DNA of 64,000 bases, taken from Stieleria mannarensis (GTDB lineage: Bacteria > Planctomycetota > Planctomycetia > Pirellulales > Pirellulaceae). The position numbers and the translations under genes were made by a program. The stretch covers positions 310,001 to 374,000 of the forward strand of contig NZ_JACEHH010000001.1 in NCBI RefSeq assembly GCF_014154935.1, in the 5' to 3' direction. Position 1 is the stretch's first letter; the number at the start of each line of letters is the position of its first letter. Below the pieces are notes generated by a model. It was given only the letters and a program-made list of their open reading frames with translations, did no database searches and had not been told where the DNA came from. Positions 9,796-19,500 of this stretch are shown in pieces.

Positions 9796-9926
9796 CTGGA
9801 CAGCGCCACTCTGATCAAGAAACACCGTGAATCGCCGGTCGAACGTAGCTACCTTCGCCAGAAGGTGGATCCCCAGGGTTTTCCACGCTCTGGCGAGCGT
9901 AGCTACGCCAAAGTGGCGTTGTCCAG
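9796..9926. repeat. REP-like nested inverted-repeat element
   Basis: A 131-base element starts at the first base after the hydrolase stop codon. The outer arms are ctggacagcgccact (9796-9810) and agtggcgttgtccag (9912-9926), complementary at 14 of 15 positions. Inside are two inverted 25-base units, 9844-9868 and 9883-9907, each containing GTAGCTAC and able to fold on itself. In one the stem is ACCTTC-GCCA-GAAGGT, and in the other, read on its strand, ACGCTC-GCCA-GAGCGT. The differing bases are compensated on both sides of the stem. This fits a REP/BIME-type element; no transposase is nearby. Confidence 0.75.
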
Positions 9927-9966
9927 TTAGTCATGATTGATGAGTGTTCGATGCGCACCCAAAACG

Positions 9967-12348
9967 CTATTGTTTCTTGTCAATCTTGACGACGTGCGTC
10001 TGCCGGAGCAGGTTCTTCCAATCGCCGAGTTGGTCAAGCGAATCGATTGACTGGAAACAGGGGACAAGCACATCGAGTTCGGCCAGTAATGTGTCAATGT
10101 TGTCGGCTTTCTCCAGTGATCGTTTTCGCAAGGTCGACTCAAAGACGGGCGGGCCATCCAAGGAAGGCGAGTCCGCGGGATAAGACTGGTACCTCTCGGC
10201 TCGAGTTCCCTTGCGATAGTAATCGTAGCCTTCGTAACCCGCCGCATCGCTGACCTGCACATGCAGCGTCGCAACCTTCAGCTCTTTCGAGATCATGGTC
10301 GCGAGTTCATCCAGGTTGCGAATCCTGTAGTCACCCAAGGCATGCAGGCTCGTCCAAGGCAGCGGTGAATCCCCGTCCGTCCAGGCCATCAAGGCGATGC
10401 CGTCAATCGCGGGTAATCCCTCCCGCGGCTGCCAGCTTCGCGAATCTGCGAAGTGGTTCGCCAGCCAATTCGCAACACGTTTAGTACCGGCTTTCGCCAA
10501 AACCAGCTCGTAGCTTCCGTCGTGCAGCATCAACCCGACCATTCGTTTCGGTTTCGTGAGGCTCGGGTCGTACTGAGAAATTAACTCTCGCATCTTTTCA
10601 CGGTCAGCTTTGCGCGTCGGAAGCTGGTCGGCGAGCGTTTCGTCCTTGTAGGTGATGGTTGTCTGCGCTCCAGCTTTCAACAGCATTTCGGTTAATTCAG
10701 CGTTGGCATTTTTCGTGCTGTGAAAGACAGGTGGCCTGCCATCGGCAACGGTGACTTGATTGACGTCGACACCTTTCTGGACCATGAGCGTCACCAGCGA
10801 TTTCGCGTCTGGGTTGTCAATATCAGAGTTTTGGCAGACCCGTTGCAGCAACGTCGATTCCGGACCATCGCCGCCCGGCCGGATGGCCGCGATGTTGGGA
10901 TCAAGCCCTCCGTCGATCAACTCTCGGAGTTGCGGCCAGTCTCCGTCCTGCATTGCCGCATGCGCCTTGTACCAAACGTCGGGTTGATTCGGTGAACCGG
11001 CATTTTCCAGTACTACCACACAACGCTCGTAGTCAGCACGTTTTTCATTGGCGAACTCCGGATGCTTCAAGACGGCCATCCACTCGAACTCTAGGATGGT
11101 TCGTGCCGACTCTCCGAACGAGCTTTGGTACAGAGCGTCAGCCCCGCTCTGAATGCACTGCTCCAACCATTCCGCGTTCAAGGAGCGTGCAAGCAGCATC
11201 AGGCAAGAATGACCAAACGCATTGGGTAAGTTGATGTCCGCGCCCGCATCCAAGAGTGGTTGCGCACGCCGCTCGAATTTCCGGCTCCCATATTCCTGCG
11301 AGGCGTAGGTCATCAACAACGGGGACGCGCCTGCGAATTCGGCCGCACCGGATAACCTGTCACGGTTTCGTTGATTCACGTCGCAGCCCAGCTCGATCAA
11401 CAGTTGCAACGTCGCCGGTCGTCCGTGCAGCGTAGCGATCGATAAAGGTGTCCAGCCGTCGAACTCGGGCATATCGGCGAGCGAATTCCACTTCACGCCC
11501 TGTGAATCTGCCTGGCGCAGCGCATCCAGATCATTATGATTGATGGCAGTTTCGATCTGCTGGGCGGTCATCTTGGGTGCATCCGCCTCGGTCAATTCGA
11601 AAAACAACTTGCGGGTTGACCCGCCGATCTCTTGCGCCAACTCGGCGGCGGTCGCTCCTTGACGCGTCGTCTTCTCTAGGTCCGCTCCGGCCGAGATCAA
11701 TGCGGGAAGCACGTGGCGAGAAGCTTCGGTGATCGCCACGTGCAGAGGAGTCAGGCCGTCTTTGTCTTTAAGGTCGATTTTCAACTTGGGTGATTCAGCC
11801 AGCGACGCAACCACTTCAGGCTGGTCCCAGAACGCAGCGACATGCAGAGGCGTGCTTTTGTCGTGATCGCGTGCGTTGACGTCGGCTCCGGCCTCAATCA
11901 ACGCTTGTGCTGCGGCGACTTGCTTGGCTTCAATCGCAACGTGCAGCGGCGGCGACCCGAACGCGGTGGGTCGGTTCAAATCGGCTCCGTTCTTCATCAA
12001 TAGCGCGAGGCATGGGAGGTGTCCGAAACGAGCGGCCAGATGCAGTGCCGTCCAGCCCATCGCCATTCCGCCCGTCTCGCAATCGTCCCAAGACGTGTGA
12101 TAGAGCATCATACGTTCGCCGGTCGAAAAAGGTGTCGCATCGCGACTGATCGCCGTGATGTCCGCACCGGCTTCGATCAGTACCTGGGCAACCTGTTCGT
12201 ATCCGGCGCGACAAGCCAGCATCAGTGGCGTATGCCCCAGTGTGGACTTGCGGTCATCAACCGCTTCAACCGACTCACCAGATGCAAGCAGCGTCATTAC
12301 CTGGTCCAAACGACCTTTCTCTGACGCCAGTAGTAGCGACTGACTCAT
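9967..12348 (-). CDS. Ankyrin-repeat protein
   Basis: 793 residues, no signal peptide, so probably cytoplasmic. Ankyrin repeats of the form GxTPLHxAxxxGHxxxxxxLLxxGADxN fill about residues 1-590, best seen in MGWTALHLAARFGHLPCLAL and DKSTPLHVAAFWDQPE. The last 190 residues (from about PKRMVGLMLHDGSYELVLAK) are not ankyrin and match no family I can name; they may be the effector or recognition part. The start has a good GAGGAG upstream (reverse strand, gaggagacaacATG). It stands alone between a repeat element and a HEAT-repeat gene. Ankyrin arrays bind protein partners; none can be inferred. Confidence 0.88.
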   Translation of the reverse strand: MSQSLLLASEKGRLDQVMTLLASGESVEAVDDRKSTLGHTPLMLACRAGYEQVAQVLIEAGADITAISRDATPFSTGERMMLYHTSWDDCETGGMAMGWTALHLAARFGHLPCLALLMKNGADLNRPTAFGSPPLHVAIEAKQVAAAQALIEAGADVNARDHDKSTPLHVAAFWDQPEVVASLAESPKLKIDLKDKDGLTPLHVAITEASRHVLPALISAGADLEKTTRQGATAAELAQEIGGSTRKLFFELTEADAPKMTAQQIETAINHNDLDALRQADSQGVKWNSLADMPEFDGWTPLSIATLHGRPATLQLLIELGCDVNQRNRDRLSGAAEFAGASPLLMTYASQEYGSRKFERRAQPLLDAGADINLPNAFGHSCLMLLARSLNAEWLEQCIQSGADALYQSSFGESARTILEFEWMAVLKHPEFANEKRADYERCVVVLENAGSPNQPDVWYKAHAAMQDGDWPQLRELIDGGLDPNIAAIRPGGDGPESTLLQRVCQNSDIDNPDAKSLVTLMVQKGVDVNQVTVADGRPPVFHSTKNANAELTEMLLKAGAQTTITYKDETLADQLPTRKADREKMRELISQYDPSLTKPKRMVGLMLHDGSYELVLAKAGTKRVANWLANHFADSRSWQPREGLPAIDGIALMAWTDGDSPLPWTSLHALGDYRIRNLDELATMISKELKVATLHVQVSDAAGYEGYDYYRKGTRAERYQSYPADSPSLDGPPVFESTLRKRSLEKADNIDTLLAELDVLVPCFQSIDSLDQLGDWKNLLRQTHVVKIDKKQ

Positions 12349-12587
12349 GTTGTCTCCTCGGGGCAGCTTGCGTGAATTGGCTAGAATTGTCGCAGCGCAT
12401 GACGTTCGCGAGATGGCGCCAGTTTATTGCACCAACTCTCTCTGCCGGCTACGATTGCCCTGCGTGAAGTTGCAAGGTGTCCGATAGCTCGGGCCATTGT
12501 AGCGACCAGCTCACACGGGGCGAACGTCCGAGCAATGCTATTCACGCTGACCGGATAGCTGTAAACAGCATCGACGAGCGACTGAAG

Positions 12588-13079
12588 TCATGCGATCTTC
12601 GACTGTATCCACAACCGAAGGCTTTTCGTGAGGGGGCCGTTCGCTGCTGGCGTCACAGCACTTCCGATCGCTTTCCGCAACGCTGCGTTCGTCGTCATTG
12701 CCAATAGGGTTTCTGCCGAGACGCGATCAGGTTGCTCCTTGTTCAGCAGCAGCGCGAGATCATCTTCGGTCAACGCCTCTCTGCGGGACAGGTGCCACAT
12801 CGCACGCCGCACGACGTCCGGATCAGGGTCGTTGAGCGATTGCCGGAGACTGGAAATGAAATCGCCCGAAGGGTCGGCGGCCAATTGCTCGATCGTCGTT
12901 CGTCGTACCCGTGCCGAATCGTCCGCGAGGAAAGGCAGAAGCCTTGAGATCACGTCTTCGCGAACATCGGAATTCGGCAGCCAGGATCCGAGCACCCGAA
13001 TGACCGCGCAACGCTGCAAGGAGTCTGCCCGACACAATCTAACACGTGTCTGCTGCATTGTTGTGTGACCGAGCGGCAA
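12588..13079 (-). CDS. HEAT-repeat protein, short
   Basis: 163 residues made of HEAT-like helical pairs (DVREDVISRLLPFLADDSAR, VRRTTIEQLAADPSG, DPDVVRRAMWHLSRREALTE). No signal peptide is evident and the first 30 residues look unlike a natural N-terminus. The gene may be a shortened copy of the longer secreted HEAT proteins common in planctomycetes, or its start may be further in, at 13058. The 5' end lies opposite the upstream region of the sulfatase gene. Function unknown; the repeats form a protein-binding scaffold. Confidence 0.6.
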   Translation of the reverse strand: MPLGHTTMQQTRVRLCRADSLQRCAVIRVLGSWLPNSDVREDVISRLLPFLADDSARVRRTTIEQLAADPSGDFISSLRQSLNDPDPDVVRRAMWHLSRREALTEDDLALLLNKEQPDRVSAETLLAMTTNAALRKAIGSAVTPAANGPLTKSLRLWIQSKIA

Positions 13080-13198
13080 CCAAACAGAGCGACAACAAGA
13101 ACGACGCGGGGGGGAAACTTGCTAGAATGCCCCTCTTCTTTGCAGCGTGGCGGATCCTGGTAATGGCGGAACTGAAATCGGCAAACAACGGCAATGGC

Positions 13199-14665
13199 AT
13201 GATGATGGACCGCATGAACCTGATCGAACTGCGAGACCGGCTGACGACTTTGTTCGGCATCGTCATTCTTGCCCTGTCCGGTGCTGCTTCTGCTGCGGAG
13301 GGCGCGGAAGCTCCGGACGTGTTGTTCATTGTCGTCGACGACATGAACGACTGGATTTCCTTGCTTGATCCTGACGCTCCGATCAAGACGCCGAATCTTG
13401 AGCGGCTGGCACGGCGCGGGATGTTGTTTACACGCGCTTACTGTGCTTCGCCGGCTTGCAACCCTTCGCGCGCGGCCACGCTGACGGGGCTGCGGCCTTC
13501 GACAACGGGTGTCTATGGCAACAAGAGCGATTGGCGTGGTGCAGTGCCCGATCGCAGAACGATCATGCAGCAGTTCATGGTCGCCGGATATGACGTGCGG
13601 GGAGCCGGCAAGATCTTTCATCATCATCTGGGCGGAGCGTTTCACGATGACGAATCGTTCCGCAATTTCCAGCCGATGCGTCCGCAGAAATATCCGCCGA
13701 AAAAACTGAACAACGCTCCCGAGTATGGTTCGCCCAACACCGATTGGGGGCAGTGGCCGAGCCGGGAGGAAGACTCAATTGATTTCCATACGGCCAGCTA
13801 CTGCGTCGACGTACTGAGCCACCCGGCCAGCGATCCGCCATTGTTTCTTGCGTGTGGAATTTTCAAACCGCATTCGCCGTTTTTTGCTCCGGCTGAATAC
13901 CACAACGCCTATGGCGACATCGCACTGCCGGCTCGAAAAGAAGACGACTGGAGGGACCTTCCAGCCGGTGCGGCTTCGTTGCTGCGCAGCAAGAAGTGGT
14001 TCTGGCAGGGAATGATGGATGTCGAGAAGGAGCAGGAAGGCTCCTTCCAGAACTTCATTCAAGCGTACGCGGCCTGCGCGGCCTTCGCCGATGCCCAGAT
14101 CGGCCGCGTGCTCGATGCGCTGGACAAGAGCCCGCGACGCGACAGCACCATTGTCGTGCTGTGGTCAGACCACGGCTTTCATCTGGGTGAAAAAGACCAC
14201 ATAGAAAAATTCGCCTTGTGGGAGAAGAGCAATCACATTCCCTTCATCGTGGTTGCCCCCGGCGTAGCGAAGCCCGGCAGTCGTTGCCATCGACCGGTGG
14301 ACATGACGTCGCTTTATCCGACCTTGCTGGAACTGTGCGGGCTGCCCGCCGATGCGAATTGCGACGGTGACAGTCTCGTACCGCTGCTCCGTGATCCAAA
14401 CGCGAAGTGGATTTCGCCGGCGATGATGACTTACATGCGAGGCAATCACGCCGTGCGAAGTGACCGCTGGCGCTACATCCGTTATGCGGATGGTAGTGAA
14501 GAACTCTACGATCACGATGCGGATCCAAACGAGTGGCACAACCTCGCGGGGCAGAAGCGTTATGCCGAAGTCATTGCCTCGCATCGCAAGTGGCTGCCGA
14601 CAACCGAGGCGAAACAGGTGCCGGACTTGAAGAGGCGTCAGCCCAGACCCGAGATAAAACGATGA
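13199..14665 (+). CDS. Secreted sulfatase (iduronate-2-sulfatase-like)
   Basis: 488 residues from the ATG at 13199. In-frame ATGs at 13127, 13163 and 13214 are possible, since all lead into the same signal peptide (TLFGIVILALSGAASA). The formylglycine motif C-x-P-S-R is present as C87-N-P-S-R91 (ASPACNPSRAATLTG), so an anaerobic-type or FGE maturase must act on it. The metal site DVLFIVVDDMNDW and the later DHGFHLGEKDHIEKF support an active type I sulfatase. The closest subtype by eye is iduronate-2-sulfatase, but marine planctomycete members often act on algal sulfated polysaccharides. No partner sulfatase is in this window. Confidence 0.9.
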   Translation: MMMDRMNLIELRDRLTTLFGIVILALSGAASAAEGAEAPDVLFIVVDDMNDWISLLDPDAPIKTPNLERLARRGMLFTRAYCASPACNPSRAATLTGLRPSTTGVYGNKSDWRGAVPDRRTIMQQFMVAGYDVRGAGKIFHHHLGGAFHDDESFRNFQPMRPQKYPPKKLNNAPEYGSPNTDWGQWPSREEDSIDFHTASYCVDVLSHPASDPPLFLACGIFKPHSPFFAPAEYHNAYGDIALPARKEDDWRDLPAGAASLLRSKKWFWQGMMDVEKEQEGSFQNFIQAYAACAAFADAQIGRVLDALDKSPRRDSTIVVLWSDHGFHLGEKDHIEKFALWEKSNHIPFIVVAPGVAKPGSRCHRPVDMTSLYPTLLELCGLPADANCDGDSLVPLLRDPNAKWISPAMMTYMRGNHAVRSDRWRYIRYADGSEELYDHDADPNEWHNLAGQKRYAEVIASHRKWLPTTEAKQVPDLKRRQPRPEIKR

Positions 14666-14816
14666 ATCCGGCGGCATCGACAATTCTCAATTCATTGATT
14701 GTCGTTCGATCGGCGTTGCTACCACCGGCCTTTTCCGGCAACACTGCTATCTGCCCGGTATGATCCCAGAAAATGCAAGCCACTAAGATTAAATCACGCG
14801 GAGGCAAGGGCGAGCA

Positions 14817-15290
14817 ATGACCACAATCCTGATGCTGCTCACAGTGATTGCGATTGCCGGCAGTGGGCTGATGGCGGGCTTGTTTTTTGTCTTCTCCGTT
14901 TCGGTCATGAATGCTCTGGCACAGATGCCTGCGCAGGAAGGCATGAAGGCGATGCAGCTGATCAATCGCACCATCTTAAACCCTTTGTTCCTCAGCGCGT
15001 TCTTCGGAACGGCCCTTGCCTGTTTGCTCCTCGCAGCCATCTCTGCATGGCAGCGGCCGCCCGACTTTGGCTGGGCGATCGCTGGAGCATGCCTGTATTT
15101 ACTGGGCGGTTTCATGGTCACCGCATTCTTCAACGTCCCGCTCAACAACTCGCTCGACAAGCTGTCGGCGGATGATCCGGCGAGCCACGCAGAGTGGACG
15201 CGTTACCTTGCGATTTGGACGCGCTGGAATCATCTTCGCGCAGCGGCATGCATCTTGGCGTGCGTTCTGCTCGCGATCGGGCTGCCGTAG
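14817..15290 (+). CDS. DUF1772 family membrane protein
   Basis: 157 residues with four hydrophobic helices (LMLLTVIAIAGSGLMAGLFF, PLFLSAFFGTALACLLLAA, WAIAGACLYLLGGFMVTAFF, HLRAAACILACVLLAIGL). The loop after the third, FFNVPLNNSLDKL, followed by W..Y...W...NHLR, is typical of DUF1772 (anthrone-oxygenase-like) proteins. A GGAGG lies about a dozen bases before the ATG. The gene comes 40 bases before the SDR pseudogene on the same strand, and DUF1772 proteins often sit near such oxidoreductases. The biochemical role in bacteria is not established. Confidence 0.88.
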   Translation: MTTILMLLTVIAIAGSGLMAGLFFVFSVSVMNALAQMPAQEGMKAMQLINRTILNPLFLSAFFGTALACLLLAAISAWQRPPDFGWAIAGACLYLLGGFMVTAFFNVPLNNSLDKLSADDPASHAEWTRYLAIWTRWNHLRAAACILACVLLAIGLP

Positions 15291-15328
15291 CAGCGGCTGA
15301 AAGCAAGTCTAAACCTCAACGAAACGAA

Positions 15329-15857
15329 ATGAAAAAGACGAAAACGGTGCTCGTGCTTGGGCCACAATCTGACATTCAAGGGGCTCTTTGGTCAGCCACG
15401 CAGACTCGTGACGGATGCTGTCAAGCGTTTCTGCCAAGCCATTGGGGCAAACGGCTCCGGCAAGCCAAGCAAGTTCGTACTCATGAATACGGCGGGAAAC
15501 AGGAATCGCAATCTGAATGAGCCGATTTCGCGCGCCCAGAGCTGCGTGATCGGACTTCTGCGTCTGCTGGTGCCGCCCCATCGGGTTAACGAGAATGCCG
15601 CGGATTACCTGCGAATGGAGGTTGGTCACAATGACACCGGACTCCAGTGGGCGGTCGTTCGTCCCGACAGTTTGTTCGACGAGGACGACGTGAGCGACTA
15701 CGAGTTATATCCGTCGCCAACCAGGAGCGCGATCTTCAATCCGGGGCGAACCAGTCGCATCAATGTCGCACATTTTATGGCTGACCTGATCACGAATGAT
15801 GATGTCTGGAAGAAATGGTACGGTCAGATGCCGGTGATCTACAACAAGGGATCCTGA
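15329..15857 (+). pseudogene. NAD(P)-binding SDR-type protein with internal deletion
   Basis: The gene opens normally at ATG 15329 with MKKTKTVLVLG, the first beta-strand of a Rossmann fold. It then jumps, in another frame from 15358, to GHNLTFKGLFGQPRRLVTDA and continues with a normal-looking C-terminal half (FVLMNTAGNRNRNLNEPIS, WAVVRPDSLFDEDDVSDYE, INVAHFMADLIT) to a stop at 15855-15857. The glycine-rich dinucleotide motif and about 60-75 following residues are missing, judged from remembered family members. The deletion also shifts the frame, so no active protein can be made. It follows the DUF1772 gene and may once have been its partner. Confidence 0.8.
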
Positions 15858-16229
15858 GCTCAAAGCCCTGAATCTCCGCATTGGCGCGTAAGAAGTGAGA
15901 ATGCATTAAACTTGACGCGCTGGAAATGTGCGTTTGAGCCAGCGAAACATGGATTTGAACAACGCATGCGTCGGATCACTGCTCAAGTCGTTTCCGCAAT
16001 GAGTCCATCGAAATGCCGTTCGGGACCGCTGCGCCGAGATGAACCAAAACTTGTTCAACCTGATATGATAGGCGGAGACTCAGAGCAATTTACTAGGAAG
16101 CAAAGATTCCACCTAAGACCGCGCCGAAATTTGGTGTTTGAGAAATTCTTGAGGTCGATTCATCGACGAACGTTGCCTAGGAACACTGTGAGCATTTCTT
16201 TATTGCACTGCGCCCCCTTGATTTCTCCG
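15858..16229 (+). other. Upstream region of the sigma/kinase pair
   Basis: About 370 bases. Nothing codes convincingly, although one plus-strand frame stays open from 15912 into the sigma fragment. The region is more AT-rich than its surroundings by eye and may hold the promoter of the sigma/kinase pair. No clear -35/-10 pair was found. Confidence 0.35.
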
Positions 16230-16532
16230 ATGGTGATGGAAGGCAGCGTTAATCTCGAGCAATATCGCAACTACCTGCGAGTCTTAGCTGATATGCAGCT
16301 GAATCCACGATTACGCGCCACGGAAGACGTTTCCGCCGTCGTTCAGATCACAATGTTGCAGGCCCATCGAGATCAGAGCAATTTCCGGAGAAAATCACTT
16401 CGTTCTTGGTTCAAAACGATTCTCACCCACACGTTGATGAACCTTGCTAAGAGGTATCAGGCCGAGAAGCGAGATCTACGTACCGAACGCTCGATCGATC
16501 AGCCGATGGAGGAGCCTGAGCATCATGGCTGA
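16230..16532 (+). CDS. Truncated ECF sigma factor (sigma-2 region only)
   Basis: About 100 residues from ATG 16230 (or 16236). The conserved part, VNLEQYRNYLRVLADMQLNP, DVSAVVQITMLQAH, LRSWFKTILTHTLMNLAKRY, is the sigma-2 region of the planctomycete ECF group that precedes Ser/Thr kinases. The sequence ends at RSIDQPMEEPEHHG. The linker and the sigma-4 region, which binds the -35 box and is normally another 90 residues, are absent. The last 8 bases overlap the start of the kinase at 16525. The loss of sigma-4 most likely means loss of function, but core-RNAP binding by sigma-2 alone could still interfere. Start chosen because the homologous N-terminus begins there. Confidence 0.65.
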   Translation: MVMEGSVNLEQYRNYLRVLADMQLNPRLRATEDVSAVVQITMLQAHRDQSNFRRKSLRSWFKTILTHTLMNLAKRYQAEKRDLRTERSIDQPMEEPEHHG

Positions 16533-19500
16533 TTCAAGCGGCAGCCACGACGAAGCTTTTGATCGAATCGTCCACGAATACTATCAAGCAGTTGAAAACG
16601 GCCAAAGAGTCGATGCGAAGGTGTTCATCGATCAACACCTGGAATTCAAGGATGAATTGCAATCCTTTTTTGCCGACCTGGAAAACGTCGGCTATCTAGC
16701 GAACAGGCGGGGTATCTCGGGTACCTTGGCGGCTACACCGACCGACCTCGAGCCACAGACGTTGACTGTCGGTCCGGGGTCGTCGCTCACCTACATCGGC
16801 GAGTACCGAATCCTAGAGGAAATTGCCCGTGGCGGAATGGGCGTCGTTTTTAAAGCGAGGCAAGAGAAATTACGTCGGACCGTCGCATTAAAGATGATCC
16901 GGTCAGGTCGCTTGGCCGGCAAGGCTGAAGTGGACCGATTCAAACGCGAAGCTCGCGCCGCGGCGATGATCAAACACTCGAATATCGTCGGTGTCCATGA
17001 AATAGGTGTGCATGATGGCCAGTACTACTTCACAATGGATTACGTGGAAAGTGAGAGTTTGAGAGAGCGACTGCGTGAAGGATCGCTTGTGCCGCAGAAG
17101 GCTGCAAAGTTGGTCGTCGCGTTGGCAAGAGCAACGCACTTCGCGCACACACGCGGCATCCTTCACCGCGACCTTAAGCCTGCGAATATCTTGGTCGATT
17201 CGAACGAGCAACCACACATCACCGACTTCGGGCTAGCCAAGTCGCTCGCCAACTTCGATGAAACTTCAGATGTGGACATCACTCGCTCGGGACAGATTAT
17301 CGGGACTCCAAGTTACATGGCGCCTGAGCAGGCGGCGGCCAAGTATCAATTGGTGGGTGTCGGAAGTGACATCTACTCGCTGGGGGCAATACTGTACGCC
17401 TGCTTGAGCGGTCGTGCTCCATTCGTAGCCGAGTCAGCCGTCGAAACGATTCATCAAGTCATTCATCACGAGCCAGTGGCCCCCAGTGTTTTGAATCCGC
17501 GGGTACCGAAGGATCTCGAAACAATCTGCCTTAAATGTTTGGAAAAAGAGCCGCACAAAAGATACGGCACGGCCGCGTTGTTGGCCGACGACCTGACGCT
17601 GTACTTAGCAAATGAGCCCATTCTCGCCCGCAGGGTGACACCGATAGAAAGAGCATGGCGTTGGTGTCGTCGCGAGCCCAGGATGGCCATTCTATGCACA
17701 ATCCTCGCGCTCGTTGTCTTGTCAATCGCGACGATAAGTCCGATCCTCGCGGCTCGACAAAGCAAGCTCCGCGGCGAGGCCGAACACCTTCTCACCGAGA
17801 AGACTCAATTGCTGGAAGAAAAGGCGGGGCTGGTAAACCAGCTTCAAAATTCTGTCAAAGAACAATCGCGGTTCGCAGAGAAGCTCCAAGAAAGAAACAT
17901 CGGATTGTCGCGTCAGACTGCGCGTCTCTTTCTTGCTCGGGGTTGCAATCTGTACAGCGAAGGTTTGTATCGATCTTCGAATATTGAGTTTCTCCGTGCG
18001 TTCGCCGTGCTCGCCACTTCCGATCCCCTGTCCGATTCGATTCGCTCCGTTGCTTTGGCTCGGTTGACGCATAGCGGAAGGTGTCTGTCGATCATCCCGC
18101 ACGAATCAGGGATTGGCCCCGTCGTCTTTAGTCGCGACGGAAGTCGCATCATGACGGCAAGTGGTCGCTTCATTCGCGTGTCGGATACTCGCACGGGACT
18201 CCCCGTAGGATCTGTCATCGAATACGAAGAACCCTTTCGCGACTCCCCCTTCGCCAAAAGTCCTGATGGATCGCGTATCGTCGTGACCGCGCTGTCGATG
18301 CGAAAATCCGACAAGGCCAGAAGTCGTTATGTGGGTAAGGCACGAATTTTGGACACCGCCAGCGGACGGCAGATCGGAGCGTCACTCACCCATGACGGCC
18401 GAATCGAGGCTGTCACTTTCAGCTCTGATGGGAAATTCATCATCACCGGTTCGGATGACAATACAGCTCGCATCTGGAGTGCGACGACCGGTGACCCGAT
18501 CGGGCAACCAATTCAGCATCAAGCGGATGTTGTTTCCGTTGACATCAGCCCGAATGGGCACTTTGTGGCCACCGGGTCAAGCAATAACCAAATAAGAATC
18601 TCGGATAATCGCGGGCGGCCCGTGGGCGAACTACTCAAGCATGATGATGTTGAGTATCAGATTGGCGACCCTAATCTGGGCGAGTCTCGCGTCGGTGGCG
18701 TCGTCACCTCGCTTGCTTTCGGTCCAGATGGATCGCAGCTTTTGTCGGCGGCAACCTCTGGGATCGTGCGTTGGGACGTGAAGACAGGTCGACGCCTGGA
18801 TGAGCTGAAACACAAGTACAAGTTCACCGTAGATCCAAGCCGTGAGCGTTTTTTTACGTACTCGAAATTGGGGGTAGAGGCCTGGGATTTCCATACCCTG
18901 CGGTTGCTAAGTCACGTTGAAAGTCCTGCTGAAAAGCTCGAGTTCAGTTCTAACGGCAAACGGTTTATTACGATCTTCGGTAACTCTGCCCGCGTCCACA
19001 ACGCGTTGACGTTGGAGCAGATTGGAGCACCGCTTCCCCACGAGCATCGGGTCCGCTCTGTTGCCTTCAGTCCGACTGCGGATCGGGTCGCCAGTGGGTC
19101 CGAAGATCCAACCGTTGCCGGAGGTAGCACGGAAGACGAAGTTCGCATCTGGCGGGTCGAAGCACCAACCCCGCTGCTCCTCAATGGAGTCTATGGGCAA
19201 GTGGCTGCGATCAATTCCGATCGGACACGCCTGATCACAACGGAGGAGAATTGGTCACCGGCAACCGACAGTATCGGCTACGTCGCCAAACTTTGGGATG
19301 TGGAGCACGAACGTGTCCTTAGCAAAACATCCGTGCACTCGGAGGAAATCACCTGCGTAGCCTTCAGTGCTGATGGTCAACAATTTGTCACCGTCAGCGG
19401 GAATACAGCGAGTGTCTGGGATTCCGTCACAACTCAGGAAGCCAGAAAGATCACGTTTGAAGGAGAGATCAAAAGCGTCTTGTTCGCGGAAAATAGAAAC

